Origin: Chryseobacterium rhizosphaerae
Lineage (GTDB): Bacteria; Bacteroidota; Bacteroidia; Flavobacteriales; Weeksellaceae
Length of the DNA: 64,000 nucleotides
Direction of reading: 5' to 3'
Assembly (NCBI RefSeq): GCF_003385455.1
Contig: NZ_QNUF01000008.1
Coordinates: 62,001 to 126,000, forward strand
Shown: piece by piece, positions 44,452 to 55,291 of the stretch
Position numbering within the stretch: position 1 is the first letter of the stretch
Layout: every line of letters begins with the position of its first letter
Program-made: the position numbers and the translations under genes
The notes under the pieces: model-generated
Databases searched by the model: none
What the model saw: the letters and a program-made list of their open reading frames with translations, nothing else
What the model was told of the DNA's origin: nothing

Positions 44452-44955
44452 ATGTCCGAATCCGCATCACCACATGACGGAAAACACTTTGTCATACAGA
44501 AAGGAAAAGCCCAGTGTAATCAGGGTGATCTCTTTCCACAATTTAAAGTCACTTCCCACCAGAAACATTACTGGAATAATGAAGAAGGTAAGGCAGATTA
44601 TCTGGCCGTTACCGAGGATGATCTTCAGTTTAATCCTCAAGGCCCAAGTTTCGGAAAATGTAAACTGAAACCGACCCCCGGAGGATATCTTCCCTGCGCA
44701 TATGCTCCTGCAGGAAAATGGCAAAAAACTTACGAAAAAGTAAAGGTAATGGGTAAAAGCTGCGTTACAGAAATCTCAGAACTTATGTGCTCTACAGGTG
44801 GAAAGATTACCATCATGGAACATGGACAGACTGCTGCTATGACTCAGCAGAATGTTAAAAATGCAGACCCTCAGGAACAGCATCATATTAATCCTTTTGT
44901 TGATTTCAAAGAATTCCAGAAGGAAACGGATGCCAATGAAGTAGATGCCTATTAA
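44452..44955 (+). CDS. PAAR-like spike-tip protein (DUF4280 family)
   Basis: The 167-residue protein has the DUF4280 core: PSFGKCKLKPTPGGYLPCAYAP near residue 65 and LMCSTGGKITI near the middle of the C-terminal half. It is longer than the copy at 7432-7785 by a C-terminal extension of about 40 residues, rich in Gln and His. It starts 39 nt after the LysM-like gene and ends 17 nt before the effector gene, fitting a spike tip that carries the downstream enzyme. Confidence 0.85.
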   Translation: MSESASPHDGKHFVIQKGKAQCNQGDLFPQFKVTSHQKHYWNNEEGKADYLAVTEDDLQFNPQGPSFGKCKLKPTPGGYLPCAYAPAGKWQKTYEKVKVMGKSCVTEISELMCSTGGKITIMEHGQTAAMTQQNVKNADPQEQHHINPFVDFKEFQKETDANEVDAY

Positions 44956-44972
44956 CCATACACTTTTCGGCC

Positions 44973-48032
<3,060 letters not shown>

Positions 48033-48035
48033 TTT

Positions 48036-49199
48036 ATGAAAATTTCAAAATACCTTATCATTGTTAACATATTCTTTCTATCCTGTAAGGAAACTTCAGG
48101 ACAGAAAATCGGTAATAAGCCCTCTGATAGAGACCCTAAAATTGAACAGCTTATTCCCAAAGATCAGAAAGTAGTAAGTAAAGAAAAGATTGATATTGAT
48201 GGTGACAATGAACAGGAAACAGTTATAACAACCTCAGATGCTGATGCTACAACATCTTATGAGTATTGGTTTAAAAATGGTAAACTTTTGTATCAATTCT
48301 CTTATCCATGGGGTTCTATCAACAAAAAATGGTTGATAAATATTGATAATGATAAACAATATGAAATCATCAGAGCTATTGGGTATGAAGATGGAATTGA
48401 CTACGTCATCTATGACATTCAAAATGGAAAACAAATTCCCCTGCTCTACTTTAACCCAGCCCTACAGGATACCCGATATCCTGGAAAAACATTTTGGGGA
48501 TATCCTGGAGATATAAAAGAATTGGTAACAGATGCTGACAAGAAAATCCTGGTTTCATTAAACAACAATTTTGAAAGGGATGGTGATTATACAATGCCTA
48601 AGGATCAACGTGAATTACCATTCATTTATTTTAAGGGAAGTACATCGCAGCCTGATATGGTCATCAAAGAAATTTATACGCCACAGTATAAAAGCTTGGA
48701 CGAAATTCGTGTTCTTGTAAATATAGCAGGCTCAACCACAGAACAGGCTGTCTTTAACGCTAATGCAAGCTTCAATAACGACCAGATAAAATACAGAATT
48801 GAAGTTTTAAAAAACAATTCAGATAAAGATGCATATGACCAGCTGCATTTTAATCTGCCTATAAAGATCTACAAAGGGAATACATTATGGAAAAGCAATG
48901 ACCATTTGGTTTTTGAAAAACGAAATACTTGTATTTCTGAGGGCTTCAGTACAGTGGCGGTGAAAAATAATTACTTTACGATCGAGCATCAGGACTGCTC
49001 AGATTATAATGTATTAGTGAGCGCATATATCACCTTTAAGGTTATCGGAAATGAAATTTACCTCCATAAATACGGGGAAAGCTATTTCGACAAGAGTAAT
49101 CATGAAAGAAGTATTCCAATGAAGGTATGGACAGAAAAGAACTTCGGAAAAATTAAATTTGAAGATGTAACTGCTGAATTTTTTCAAAAATTGAAGTAG
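48036..49199 (+). CDS. Lipoprotein, candidate immunity to the GH19-M23 effector
   Basis: The 387-residue protein has a lipoprotein signal (MKISKYLIIVNIFFLSC) with the lipobox FLSC at residues 14-17. It is followed by beta-rich repeats of a WD40/FG-GAP-like kind: DIDGDNEQETVITTSDADATT and NIDNDKQYEIIRAIGYEDG, calcium-binding-like D-x-D-x-D loops. It starts 3 nt after the effector's stop, so it is co-translated with it. Periplasmic or surface anchoring suits an immunity protein against a wall-degrading toxin, but no direct evidence is seen. Confidence 0.65.
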   Translation: MKISKYLIIVNIFFLSCKETSGQKIGNKPSDRDPKIEQLIPKDQKVVSKEKIDIDGDNEQETVITTSDADATTSYEYWFKNGKLLYQFSYPWGSINKKWLINIDNDKQYEIIRAIGYEDGIDYVIYDIQNGKQIPLLYFNPALQDTRYPGKTFWGYPGDIKELVTDADKKILVSLNNNFERDGDYTMPKDQRELPFIYFKGSTSQPDMVIKEIYTPQYKSLDEIRVLVNIAGSTTEQAVFNANASFNNDQIKYRIEVLKNNSDKDAYDQLHFNLPIKIYKGNTLWKSNDHLVFEKRNTCISEGFSTVAVKNNYFTIEHQDCSDYNVLVSAYITFKVIGNEIYLHKYGESYFDKSNHERSIPMKVWTEKNFGKIKFEDVTAEFFQKLK

Positions 49200-49264
49200 T
49201 TTTTCTAAAAATAATTAAGGTTTCTAATGATGGCAAAGTGATAAAAACATATTCTCCTTAAACG

Positions 49265-49858
49265 ATGTACTTACGTAAAATACTATATACAATTGGATTT
49301 TTATTACTACTTTCCTGTAAAGAAAAAAAACAAGAGGTTGTTCAAATTAAAAAAACAAAATCTGATACTTCAGTAGCATATTCAATACAGGAAAATGATA
49401 CTTTACAACAATCAAAAGGCCCAATAAATATAAAAAGTGTTGAAGATAAAACCTCCCCAAAAGAAGAAGAATACTCTCCTGATGGAAACTGGCAGGTAGA
49501 CTGTAAAAAAGGAGCCGGAAGCTTATCTATCGATGGCAATGAGGCATCACTGACGGTTTTGTATAATCAAATTTATATCGATATGAAAGAACTCAAGAAA
49601 TATGATTTTGAAAAAGGTATTGCCTATACACTAAAAGAAGTTCCGGAAGATATCGGAAACATTGGAAGAGGGCTCAACTGGAAAGAATATGTAAATAATG
49701 AACCTATAGCATATCTGAAGATAATTGATGAAAATACTATGCTTTTCTACTGGTACGGATTTTACAACAAAACAACAAAGCAGAGAGAATGTAAAGAAAC
49801 TAATTTCCAGCAGGAAAGCAAAACCAAAGAAATCATTCTAAAAAGATGTTCTCCTTAA
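49265..49858 (+). CDS. Small lipoprotein, 197 residues
   Basis: A lipoprotein signal (MYLRKILYTIGFLLLLSC, lipobox LLSC) is followed by a Lys/Ser/Glu-rich linker and a compact domain starting PDGNWQVDCKKGAGSLSIDG and ending in a Cys-containing tail (KETNFQQES...LKRCSP). Two cysteines of the mature part may form a disulfide. It resembles in length and layout the next two genes, so this looks like a tandem set of exported domains. It is 65 nt behind the previous lipoprotein gene. Confidence 0.65.
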   Translation: MYLRKILYTIGFLLLLSCKEKKQEVVQIKKTKSDTSVAYSIQENDTLQQSKGPINIKSVEDKTSPKEEEYSPDGNWQVDCKKGAGSLSIDGNEASLTVLYNQIYIDMKELKKYDFEKGIAYTLKEVPEDIGNIGRGLNWKEYVNNEPIAYLKIIDENTMLFYWYGFYNKTTKQRECKETNFQQESKTKEIILKRCSP

Positions 49859-49897
49859 AATTAAAAATTACAGACAAAGTAATTTTGATATAAAAAA

Positions 49898-50344
49898 ATG
49901 CAGGTAAACAATATCACTTTTATATTGTTATTTATTTTTCTCTTCTCATTGGAAGGGAACGCACAGTCATATAATAAAAATAATGTTTTAGGAATATGGA
50001 AAACTAAGTGCAATACTGATGATCATGTAAGTAATATTTTATTTTATAATAAGAACGAGGGAGAATTAAACATGTTTAATAATACAAAACTTGTTTCAAA
50101 GATGATGGTCGAAATTTCCCCAGATTACAAATTAATAAAATATATAGGAACAAATATTATTGGAGAAGGAGTAGATGTAAAAAAAATCACTTCACTTACA
50201 AAAGGAGATGTGATTGCAGTGATTGAGGGTATTGATTAAAATAAAATATCAATACATTGGTTAGGTTTTGAAAAAGAAGAACTATTTATTAACAATCCTT
50301 TTAGCCAAGGAAATACTACAACGTTAGTGAAATGTAATAAATAA
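49898..50344 (+). pseudogene. Exported small protein with in-frame stop at 50237-50239
   Basis: Reading starts at 49898 with a signal peptide (ending ...LEGNAQS) and a domain beginning NVLGIWKTKCNTDD, parallel to the 49265 lipoprotein (GNWQVDCKKG). A TAA at 50237-50239 stops it after 113 residues, but the same frame then stays open for 34 more codons (ISIHWLGFEKEELFINNPFS and a Cys-containing end LVKCNK) to TAA at 50342-50344. The tail matches the neighbour's Cys-rich end in style. I interpret this as one gene broken by a nonsense mutation; a shorter 113-residue product is the alternative. Confidence 0.6.
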
Positions 50345-50376
50345 ATTAAACTTTCATAAAAAATGCTCATAATAAT

Positions 50377-50934
50377 ATGAAAGTATCTCAAATTTTATTG
50401 CTCGTTAGTGCTCTCCAGATTATTTCTTGCAAGGAAACCCATGGCAATAAAAACACTCCGGAACCCAATTCCAGTCCAAGGCATGAGAAGATTGTCACAG
50501 GGCAGCAAATACAGAAAACAAAAACGGAAGAAGATCCAGGTCAAGCTTCTGTACAGGAAACAGGATCTATCTGGAACGGGAAATATTCAGGTTCATTTTT
50601 AAGATTAAAAGATGAAACTGCAGATCCCAGAGCCTGGGGACAGATTCATCTACACATCCATGGGAAAAGTGCAACACTTTCTATCGATTCTTATGTGGAG
50701 AATGTTCAAAAAAAATTAGAAATACTCAGCGAATCAAAAGATGAACTCAGACTAAAAGATATTTCCGATGGGAAATCTCTTACCCTATCTAAAAAATCCG
50801 GTACAATCACTATGGAAGGTGACTTAATGGAATCAATAGTCGGAATCAGTGAAAAATATGAAATTGAAAAACTGTCAGATAAAACGTATGATGAAGTTTA
50901 TAATACGGTAACATCTAATGGTAGATATCAGTAA
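50377..50934 (+). CDS. Small lipoprotein, 185 residues
   Basis: A lipoprotein signal (MKVSQILLLVSALQIISC, lipobox IISC) is followed by a Pro/Glu/Gln-rich linker and a domain starting SIWNGKYSGSFLRLKDETAD. It belongs to the row of lipoproteins behind the effector (48036, 49265, 49898). The stop TAA at 50932-50934 is followed in the same frame by 23 codons that look like an outer-membrane C-terminus (see 50935-51006), so the annotated end may be secondary. Function is unknown; immunity is possible. Confidence 0.6.
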   Translation: MKVSQILLLVSALQIISCKETHGNKNTPEPNSSPRHEKIVTGQQIQKTKTEEDPGQASVQETGSIWNGKYSGSFLRLKDETADPRAWGQIHLHIHGKSATLSIDSYVENVQKKLEILSESKDELRLKDISDGKSLTLSKKSGTITMEGDLMESIVGISEKYEIEKLSDKTYDEVYNTVTSNGRYQ

Positions 50935-51006
50935 TCCAACTATGATGATCAACATTTCAACATCTTCGGAACACAGTTTATACTGGGATATAATGTTAAA
51001 TTCTAA
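50935..51006 (+). pseudogene. Possible outer-membrane barrel C-terminal remnant
   Basis: Twenty-three codons in the frame of the preceding gene end at TAA (51004-51006). The residues run NYDDQHFNIFGTQFILGYN and end with VKF, an alternating barrel strand closing with Phe. It could be the end of a lost outer-membrane gene joined to the lipoprotein by a stop or deletion. Short length keeps confidence low. Confidence 0.35.
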
Positions 51007-51066
51007 TACTTATCATAAAAATCAGAAACTCTGAACACCAAACAATTAATGTATTTTTAAAATAAT

Positions 51067-51102
51067 AAAAGTTGTCTCAGACCTATTGAAGACAACTTTT
51101 TT
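51067..51102 (+). terminator. Terminator of the effector-lipoprotein unit
   Basis: An 11-bp perfect stem AAAAGTTGTCT/AGACAACTTTT (51067-51077 with 51090-51100), 12-nt loop, T run. Confidence 0.9.
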
Positions 51103-51128
51103 CATAACTTTACTTTAAATTTCAGCAC

Positions 51129-53429
51129 TTGGCTAATCTTTACAAAAAAGACTCTCCCTTTCAGGTTTATATATCGTTCAAAAAATATTTGGATGTATTG
51201 GAGCATATCCGTTATAACGACCGTCTAGAGTACCGGGTCAATTATGCTGAATCCCTTATCGACAGGACAAAAAATTTCACTGAGCTTAAAGAAGGCTTTC
51301 AGGATACCACTCTATTGGAAAAACATGAAGACCTTATCAGGCTTCTCCTTGCTGACCTCTTCCCTACCGGCCTTACCCATAATGAGATCAAAGCAGCAAG
51401 CATTCCCCTTTCTAATATTACTTTTAATTATACTGAAAGGTTTAAAAACATCCTTAAGGACGCCGGAAAAGACTTTGAGATAGAGCTCAGAAATATTAGT
51501 GACAATGAATTTTATGTTTTCTGCTGCTGCCTGATTCTTCAGAGCTACTTTAAGAAAGATATCAAAAGTACAATCCCTTTTTATTATGACATCCCGAATA
51601 AACAGGGAATCATGAAACATTATAAAATAACAGTAAATTCAGACTTTACTGAAATTTATCCCACAGAAGAGGCAAAAATACCATCGGATGATATTTTGGA
51701 AATGCTGTTGGAAAATCTTGATGACTTTAAATTGTGGAAAAAGTATTTCCCTTCGCAATCTTGGATATTAAAGGGGTTTACAATTATTTCACTGGTAGAC
51801 TGCACTTCCGAAGTCGCCCTATCAGATCTGAAATCAAGTATGATAGAGATTGATCCTGAAGATTTAAATCCGGATGAAAACCTGACTGAAATTTTCAAAT
51901 CCTATTTTGAGGTATCAGATCTTAATTTCGGATTGATGACCTTCAATAAGAAAGAACAGAAACTTGATAAACTCCCGATTTACGAAAGTCTTCTAACCAA
52001 TCATATCCTTGATTTCTGGATCAATACATTTGATGAAGAAACACGTAAAAACACGTTCAATAACTTAAACCACAATTCAAAACCCATTGTCGTTTCCAAT
52101 GTCAATAATCTGGATGAAAATGTCAGACAGCTTCCTTCTTTCAGTATATTAAAGGACAATAATGTCAACAGTTTTATGGTCATTCCCATCATGAAAGATA
52201 ATGAACTCCTTGCGATCATGGAATTCACATCTCCTCTGGCTGGAAGTTTTAATGGCTTAAAACTTAAAAAAATGGAGTTTTTCTCTGATATGATCCTTTT
52301 CTCTTTAAGCAGATTTTACTTTGAGAAAAACTACCAGATAGAAGCAATTATCCAACGTGAGTATACTTCTATTCATGACAGTGTGGTATGGAAGTTCAGA
52401 AATGAAGCGGAAAAATATTTTACAGCATCGCTTGGAAAAAAAATATATACTTTAAAGGAAATATCATTTAAAAATCTAACCCCTTTATTTGGAGTTTCAG
52501 ACATCCGTTCTTCTTCGGAAAAGCGTTTTAAACTGATGCTTCAGGACCTCAACCAGCAGATTGAATGGTTAATCGATATTTTAACGTTAACCAATTCTGA
52601 TTCTGAAAAGTTTATGCTGGCATTAGATGTTTTTGAAAATGAACTGAATAATGAGATCAAAGCTGACACCGAGCAGCGTTTTCAAAGATTATTGAGAGAA
52701 GAAATCCATCCGTTCTTACAGGGGAAGCTGGAGGTAAGATCATCCAGAGAATTAAAAGCTAAAATTAAAGATTACTTCCTGCAGGTACGGGTTCAAACTG
52801 ACTTGTTTTATAATCACAGAAAAAAGCTGGACGACTCTATCACCCTTGTCAACAGGAAGCTGGCAGATATGCTGGATGAAAGCCAGGTGAAAGCTCAACA
52901 GATCTTTCCACATTATTATGAAAGATTTAAGTCTGATGGGGTGGAACACAACCTGTACATTGGTACTACCATAGCTCCGGAGCTTCATTACACTTCAAAA
53001 GTAGTTCACAAGCTAAGATATTCGCAGCTAAAAACCATCTGCAAAATGGAAATCGAGTTTCAGTCCTTTAAACAGGACCTTCCGATTCAGTTGGATATAG
53101 CTTCACTGATCTTTGTATACAATGAAAAAATAGACATCCGATTCAGAATGGATGAAAAACGCTTTGATGTAGATGGTGCTTACAATTCTTATTATGAAAT
53201 CATAAAAAAACGTCTCGATAAAGCCCATGTGAAAGACTCTTCGGAAAGAATTACCGCTCCCGGAAAAATCACGATTGTTTATTTCGGGATGGAAAACCAG
53301 AAGGAATACCTGGAATACATCTCAAAACTTCAGAACAAAGAAATTTTACAACCTAATGTAGAATTTCTAAAAGTTGAAGATCTTCAGGGGATCACAGGGT
53401 TGCTGGCACTGAGAGTTTCATTAAAATAA
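51129..53429 (+). CDS. GAF-domain-containing protein, 766 residues
   Basis: The protein starts at TTG (51129-51131; MANLYKKDSPFQVYISFKKYL). A GAF-like region lies around residues 290-420, with VNSFMVIPIMKDNELLAIME and KPIVVSNVNNLDENV as the ligand-pocket blocks. No kinase, cyclase or HD domain is present; the C-terminal half is mostly helical and closes with RITAPGKITIVYFGMENQKEY. A cytoplasmic sensor or scaffold is likely. It follows a strong terminator, so it is independent from the effector unit. Related proteins are common in Chryseobacterium, which is a memory statement, and their role is unknown. Confidence 0.75.
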   Translation: MANLYKKDSPFQVYISFKKYLDVLEHIRYNDRLEYRVNYAESLIDRTKNFTELKEGFQDTTLLEKHEDLIRLLLADLFPTGLTHNEIKAASIPLSNITFNYTERFKNILKDAGKDFEIELRNISDNEFYVFCCCLILQSYFKKDIKSTIPFYYDIPNKQGIMKHYKITVNSDFTEIYPTEEAKIPSDDILEMLLENLDDFKLWKKYFPSQSWILKGFTIISLVDCTSEVALSDLKSSMIEIDPEDLNPDENLTEIFKSYFEVSDLNFGLMTFNKKEQKLDKLPIYESLLTNHILDFWINTFDEETRKNTFNNLNHNSKPIVVSNVNNLDENVRQLPSFSILKDNNVNSFMVIPIMKDNELLAIMEFTSPLAGSFNGLKLKKMEFFSDMILFSLSRFYFEKNYQIEAIIQREYTSIHDSVVWKFRNEAEKYFTASLGKKIYTLKEISFKNLTPLFGVSDIRSSSEKRFKLMLQDLNQQIEWLIDILTLTNSDSEKFMLALDVFENELNNEIKADTEQRFQRLLREEIHPFLQGKLEVRSSRELKAKIKDYFLQVRVQTDLFYNHRKKLDDSITLVNRKLADMLDESQVKAQQIFPHYYERFKSDGVEHNLYIGTTIAPELHYTSKVVHKLRYSQLKTICKMEIEFQSFKQDLPIQLDIASLIFVYNEKIDIRFRMDEKRFDVDGAYNSYYEIIKKRLDKAHVKDSSERITAPGKITIVYFGMENQKEYLEYISKLQNKEILQPNVEFLKVEDLQGITGLLALRVSLK

Positions 53430-53458
53430 AAAATAACAGTAAACTATTCATGATATGT

Positions 53459-53983
53459 TTACTTTTTATCATCAATAAAAATGCTCATTTCGAATTCCTC
53501 TTTTATTGGAAACCTGTGTACTTTTGCAGACACCCAAGCATTGAGTTCTATTAATTTGAAAATCCTTTCAATCTCTTTTTTAGTATCGTCATCAGTATAA
53601 CTTAGAATATCTACATTTTCAATAGTATCCTGTTTACCAATTGTTACACGAAACCTATTCTCTCCTTTTTTCGCGTTTTTCGGAATTTTAAAGTTTTGAA
53701 ATATTCTCTCCCGAAATTTAGCATTTCCACCTTTAAAATTAGCTTCATGCAGACCCATTAATTCCACGTCATCAATACAAGCAGCACCATGAATTTTAAC
53801 ACATTTCTCTAAAGACGTTATAGCTTCCGATTTTAATGAATCAATTATCCGAGATTCTTCTTTTGTTGGTTGAAATGTTCTTATATTTTCTAAAGTTGAA
53901 ATATGATATGTTACTGATTTTCTCGTTGTGACACAACTGGTGAGGAAAGACAATAATATCAGTGCCAATATTTCTTTTTTCAT
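53459..53983 (-). CDS. Lipoprotein with TonB C-terminal-like fold, 174 residues
   Basis: I chose the ATG at 53983 (MKKEILALILLSFLTSC), because it gives a typical lipoprotein signal with lipobox LTSC; a longer frame adds 23 residues without sense. The mature part ends in a domain reminiscent of TonB/energy-transducer C-termini: FQNFKIPKNAKKGENRFRVTIGKQ and the following DDTKKEIERIFKLIELNAW. Two cysteines (KCVKIHGAAC) may form a disulfide. It converges with the GAF-protein gene. Not recognised beyond that. Confidence 0.65.
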   Translation of the reverse strand: MKKEILALILLSFLTSCVTTRKSVTYHISTLENIRTFQPTKEESRIIDSLKSEAITSLEKCVKIHGAACIDDVELMGLHEANFKGGNAKFRERIFQNFKIPKNAKKGENRFRVTIGKQDTIENVDILSYTDDDTKKEIERIFKLIELNAWVSAKVHRFPIKEEFEMSIFIDDKK

Positions 53984-54089
53984 ACTTCCTGTTTTCAATA
54001 AAAGCTTCATTAAGTAGAAACCCTCTTCACTGTAAATAAAACAGTCAGCCAACTCAACGCCGGCTGACCATTATAATATATTTTTTGGG

Positions 54090-55265
54090 TTAAATGCTAA
54101 AGAATGCAACGCCAAAAGACAGAACAGAAATAATAATCCCCGCCATAAAGACTTTATACGTTATAGACAGCAGCTTGTATTTCCTGTCAAGCACTTTACC
54201 GAGATAATAAAGATCCTTAACCATAGAATCATAAATGTAATCTCTGTCTTTGATCAGGTCTTTCATAGCATTGTGATAATCATCAAACAACATTTGATGG
54301 AAGTTACCAAAAAACAGCAGGTTTACTTTTCTGTTAGCAATATCCTGAGGAGTAAACGTCGTTTTAGTAACATTGGGTTTAGTAGATAATATCGCAAAGA
54401 CGATAGTAAGTACACTGGACAACAGCAATATAAAACTCGGAAGAATCAGGTGTGAGTTTTTAGGAGCGTCCAGTTTCGGAACCAATACGGAAAGACATAC
54501 GGAAATAATCACGGCATTTACAGACAGCAGAATATTTGCTTTACTGTCGGCAATATCACTCAATCTCGTATGATTATTAAGGGTTACCCTGAATAACGTA
54601 TCTACACTTCTGTCAGATTTTTCCTTCTCTTTTTTCCCTTCAGAATTATCTTTTTTATCTTCTTTCTTCTCAGCTTCTTTTTCCAGCTTTTTTTCAATCT
54701 TTTTGATATTCTTATTTTTTAAAGGTTCCCAGTTTTCTTTCGCATAATCTGTATAAAAAGTATGTCTGTTTTTCAGCATATCCAGATTTCCGGCGTTCCA
54801 TTCGTCGTTAGAAAAACATTTTACATTGGTAAGTTCCCATTCCTTTCTCAAGGCATCAGAAATATCATTGTAATCATGACCGGCAAAATGACTGAAATCA
54901 GCATCCTTCACTATTTTTTCAAGTAGATTCTGAGGTTCATAAGTAATTTTTGTTGCCAGGATCAGCTTTTCAACATCTCCGATATAGTCTTCAGGGTAAT
55001 TTTCCTGATGTAAAAAATCCTTCATAATCTCTACCCCCCTCTCTTCATGATTCATCGCACATTCTATGTAGCCGGTATCATGGAACCAAAGTGCCACAAG
55101 TACCTTCTCCTGATCCGCTTCGGAAACAGGAGTGTTTTTCATGATTTCTTCTGCCTTGTTTACGGTGTAGGCAGTATGAATAAAATTATGATAAAAATAT
55201 ACCGAAGATAACTTATCTTTGAATAAGATTTCAACATAATTTTTAGCTTTGTGTAGAATGCTCAT
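54090..55265 (-). CDS. Pycsar-type effector: HD phosphohydrolase domain plus membrane domain (DUF5706)
   Basis: The N-terminal ~200 residues are an HD domain: His26 and His30 in YHNFIHTAYTV, HD at 62-63 in ALWFHDTGY, and MNHEERG and KDADFSHFAGHD for the rest of the metal site. A long Lys/Glu-rich linker (about 192-220) precedes a DUF5706-type domain with RLSDIADSKANILLSVNAVI and membrane helices at about 245-263, 272-292 and 370-390. Such proteins are effectors of cyclic-pyrimidine (Pycsar) antiphage systems, damaging the membrane on cCMP/cUMP binding. No cyclase gene lies near, so this may be an orphan or a housekeeping relative. Its start is 26 nt from the divergent metallophosphoesterase gene. 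Confidence 0.8.
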   Translation of the reverse strand: MSILHKAKNYVEILFKDKLSSVYFYHNFIHTAYTVNKAEEIMKNTPVSEADQEKVLVALWFHDTGYIECAMNHEERGVEIMKDFLHQENYPEDYIGDVEKLILATKITYEPQNLLEKIVKDADFSHFAGHDYNDISDALRKEWELTNVKCFSNDEWNAGNLDMLKNRHTFYTDYAKENWEPLKNKNIKKIEKKLEKEAEKKEDKKDNSEGKKEKEKSDRSVDTLFRVTLNNHTRLSDIADSKANILLSVNAVIISVCLSVLVPKLDAPKNSHLILPSFILLLSSVLTIVFAILSTKPNVTKTTFTPQDIANRKVNLLFFGNFHQMLFDDYHNAMKDLIKDRDYIYDSMVKDLYYLGKVLDRKYKLLSITYKVFMAGIIISVLSFGVAFFSI

Positions 55266-55291
55266 TCCTGAATTTTTGTTATTGTAAATTT

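Noticed and set aside
54090..55265. Complete Pycsar or CBASS operon
   Set aside because: No nucleotide cyclase or other partner is found on either side of the HD/TM gene.
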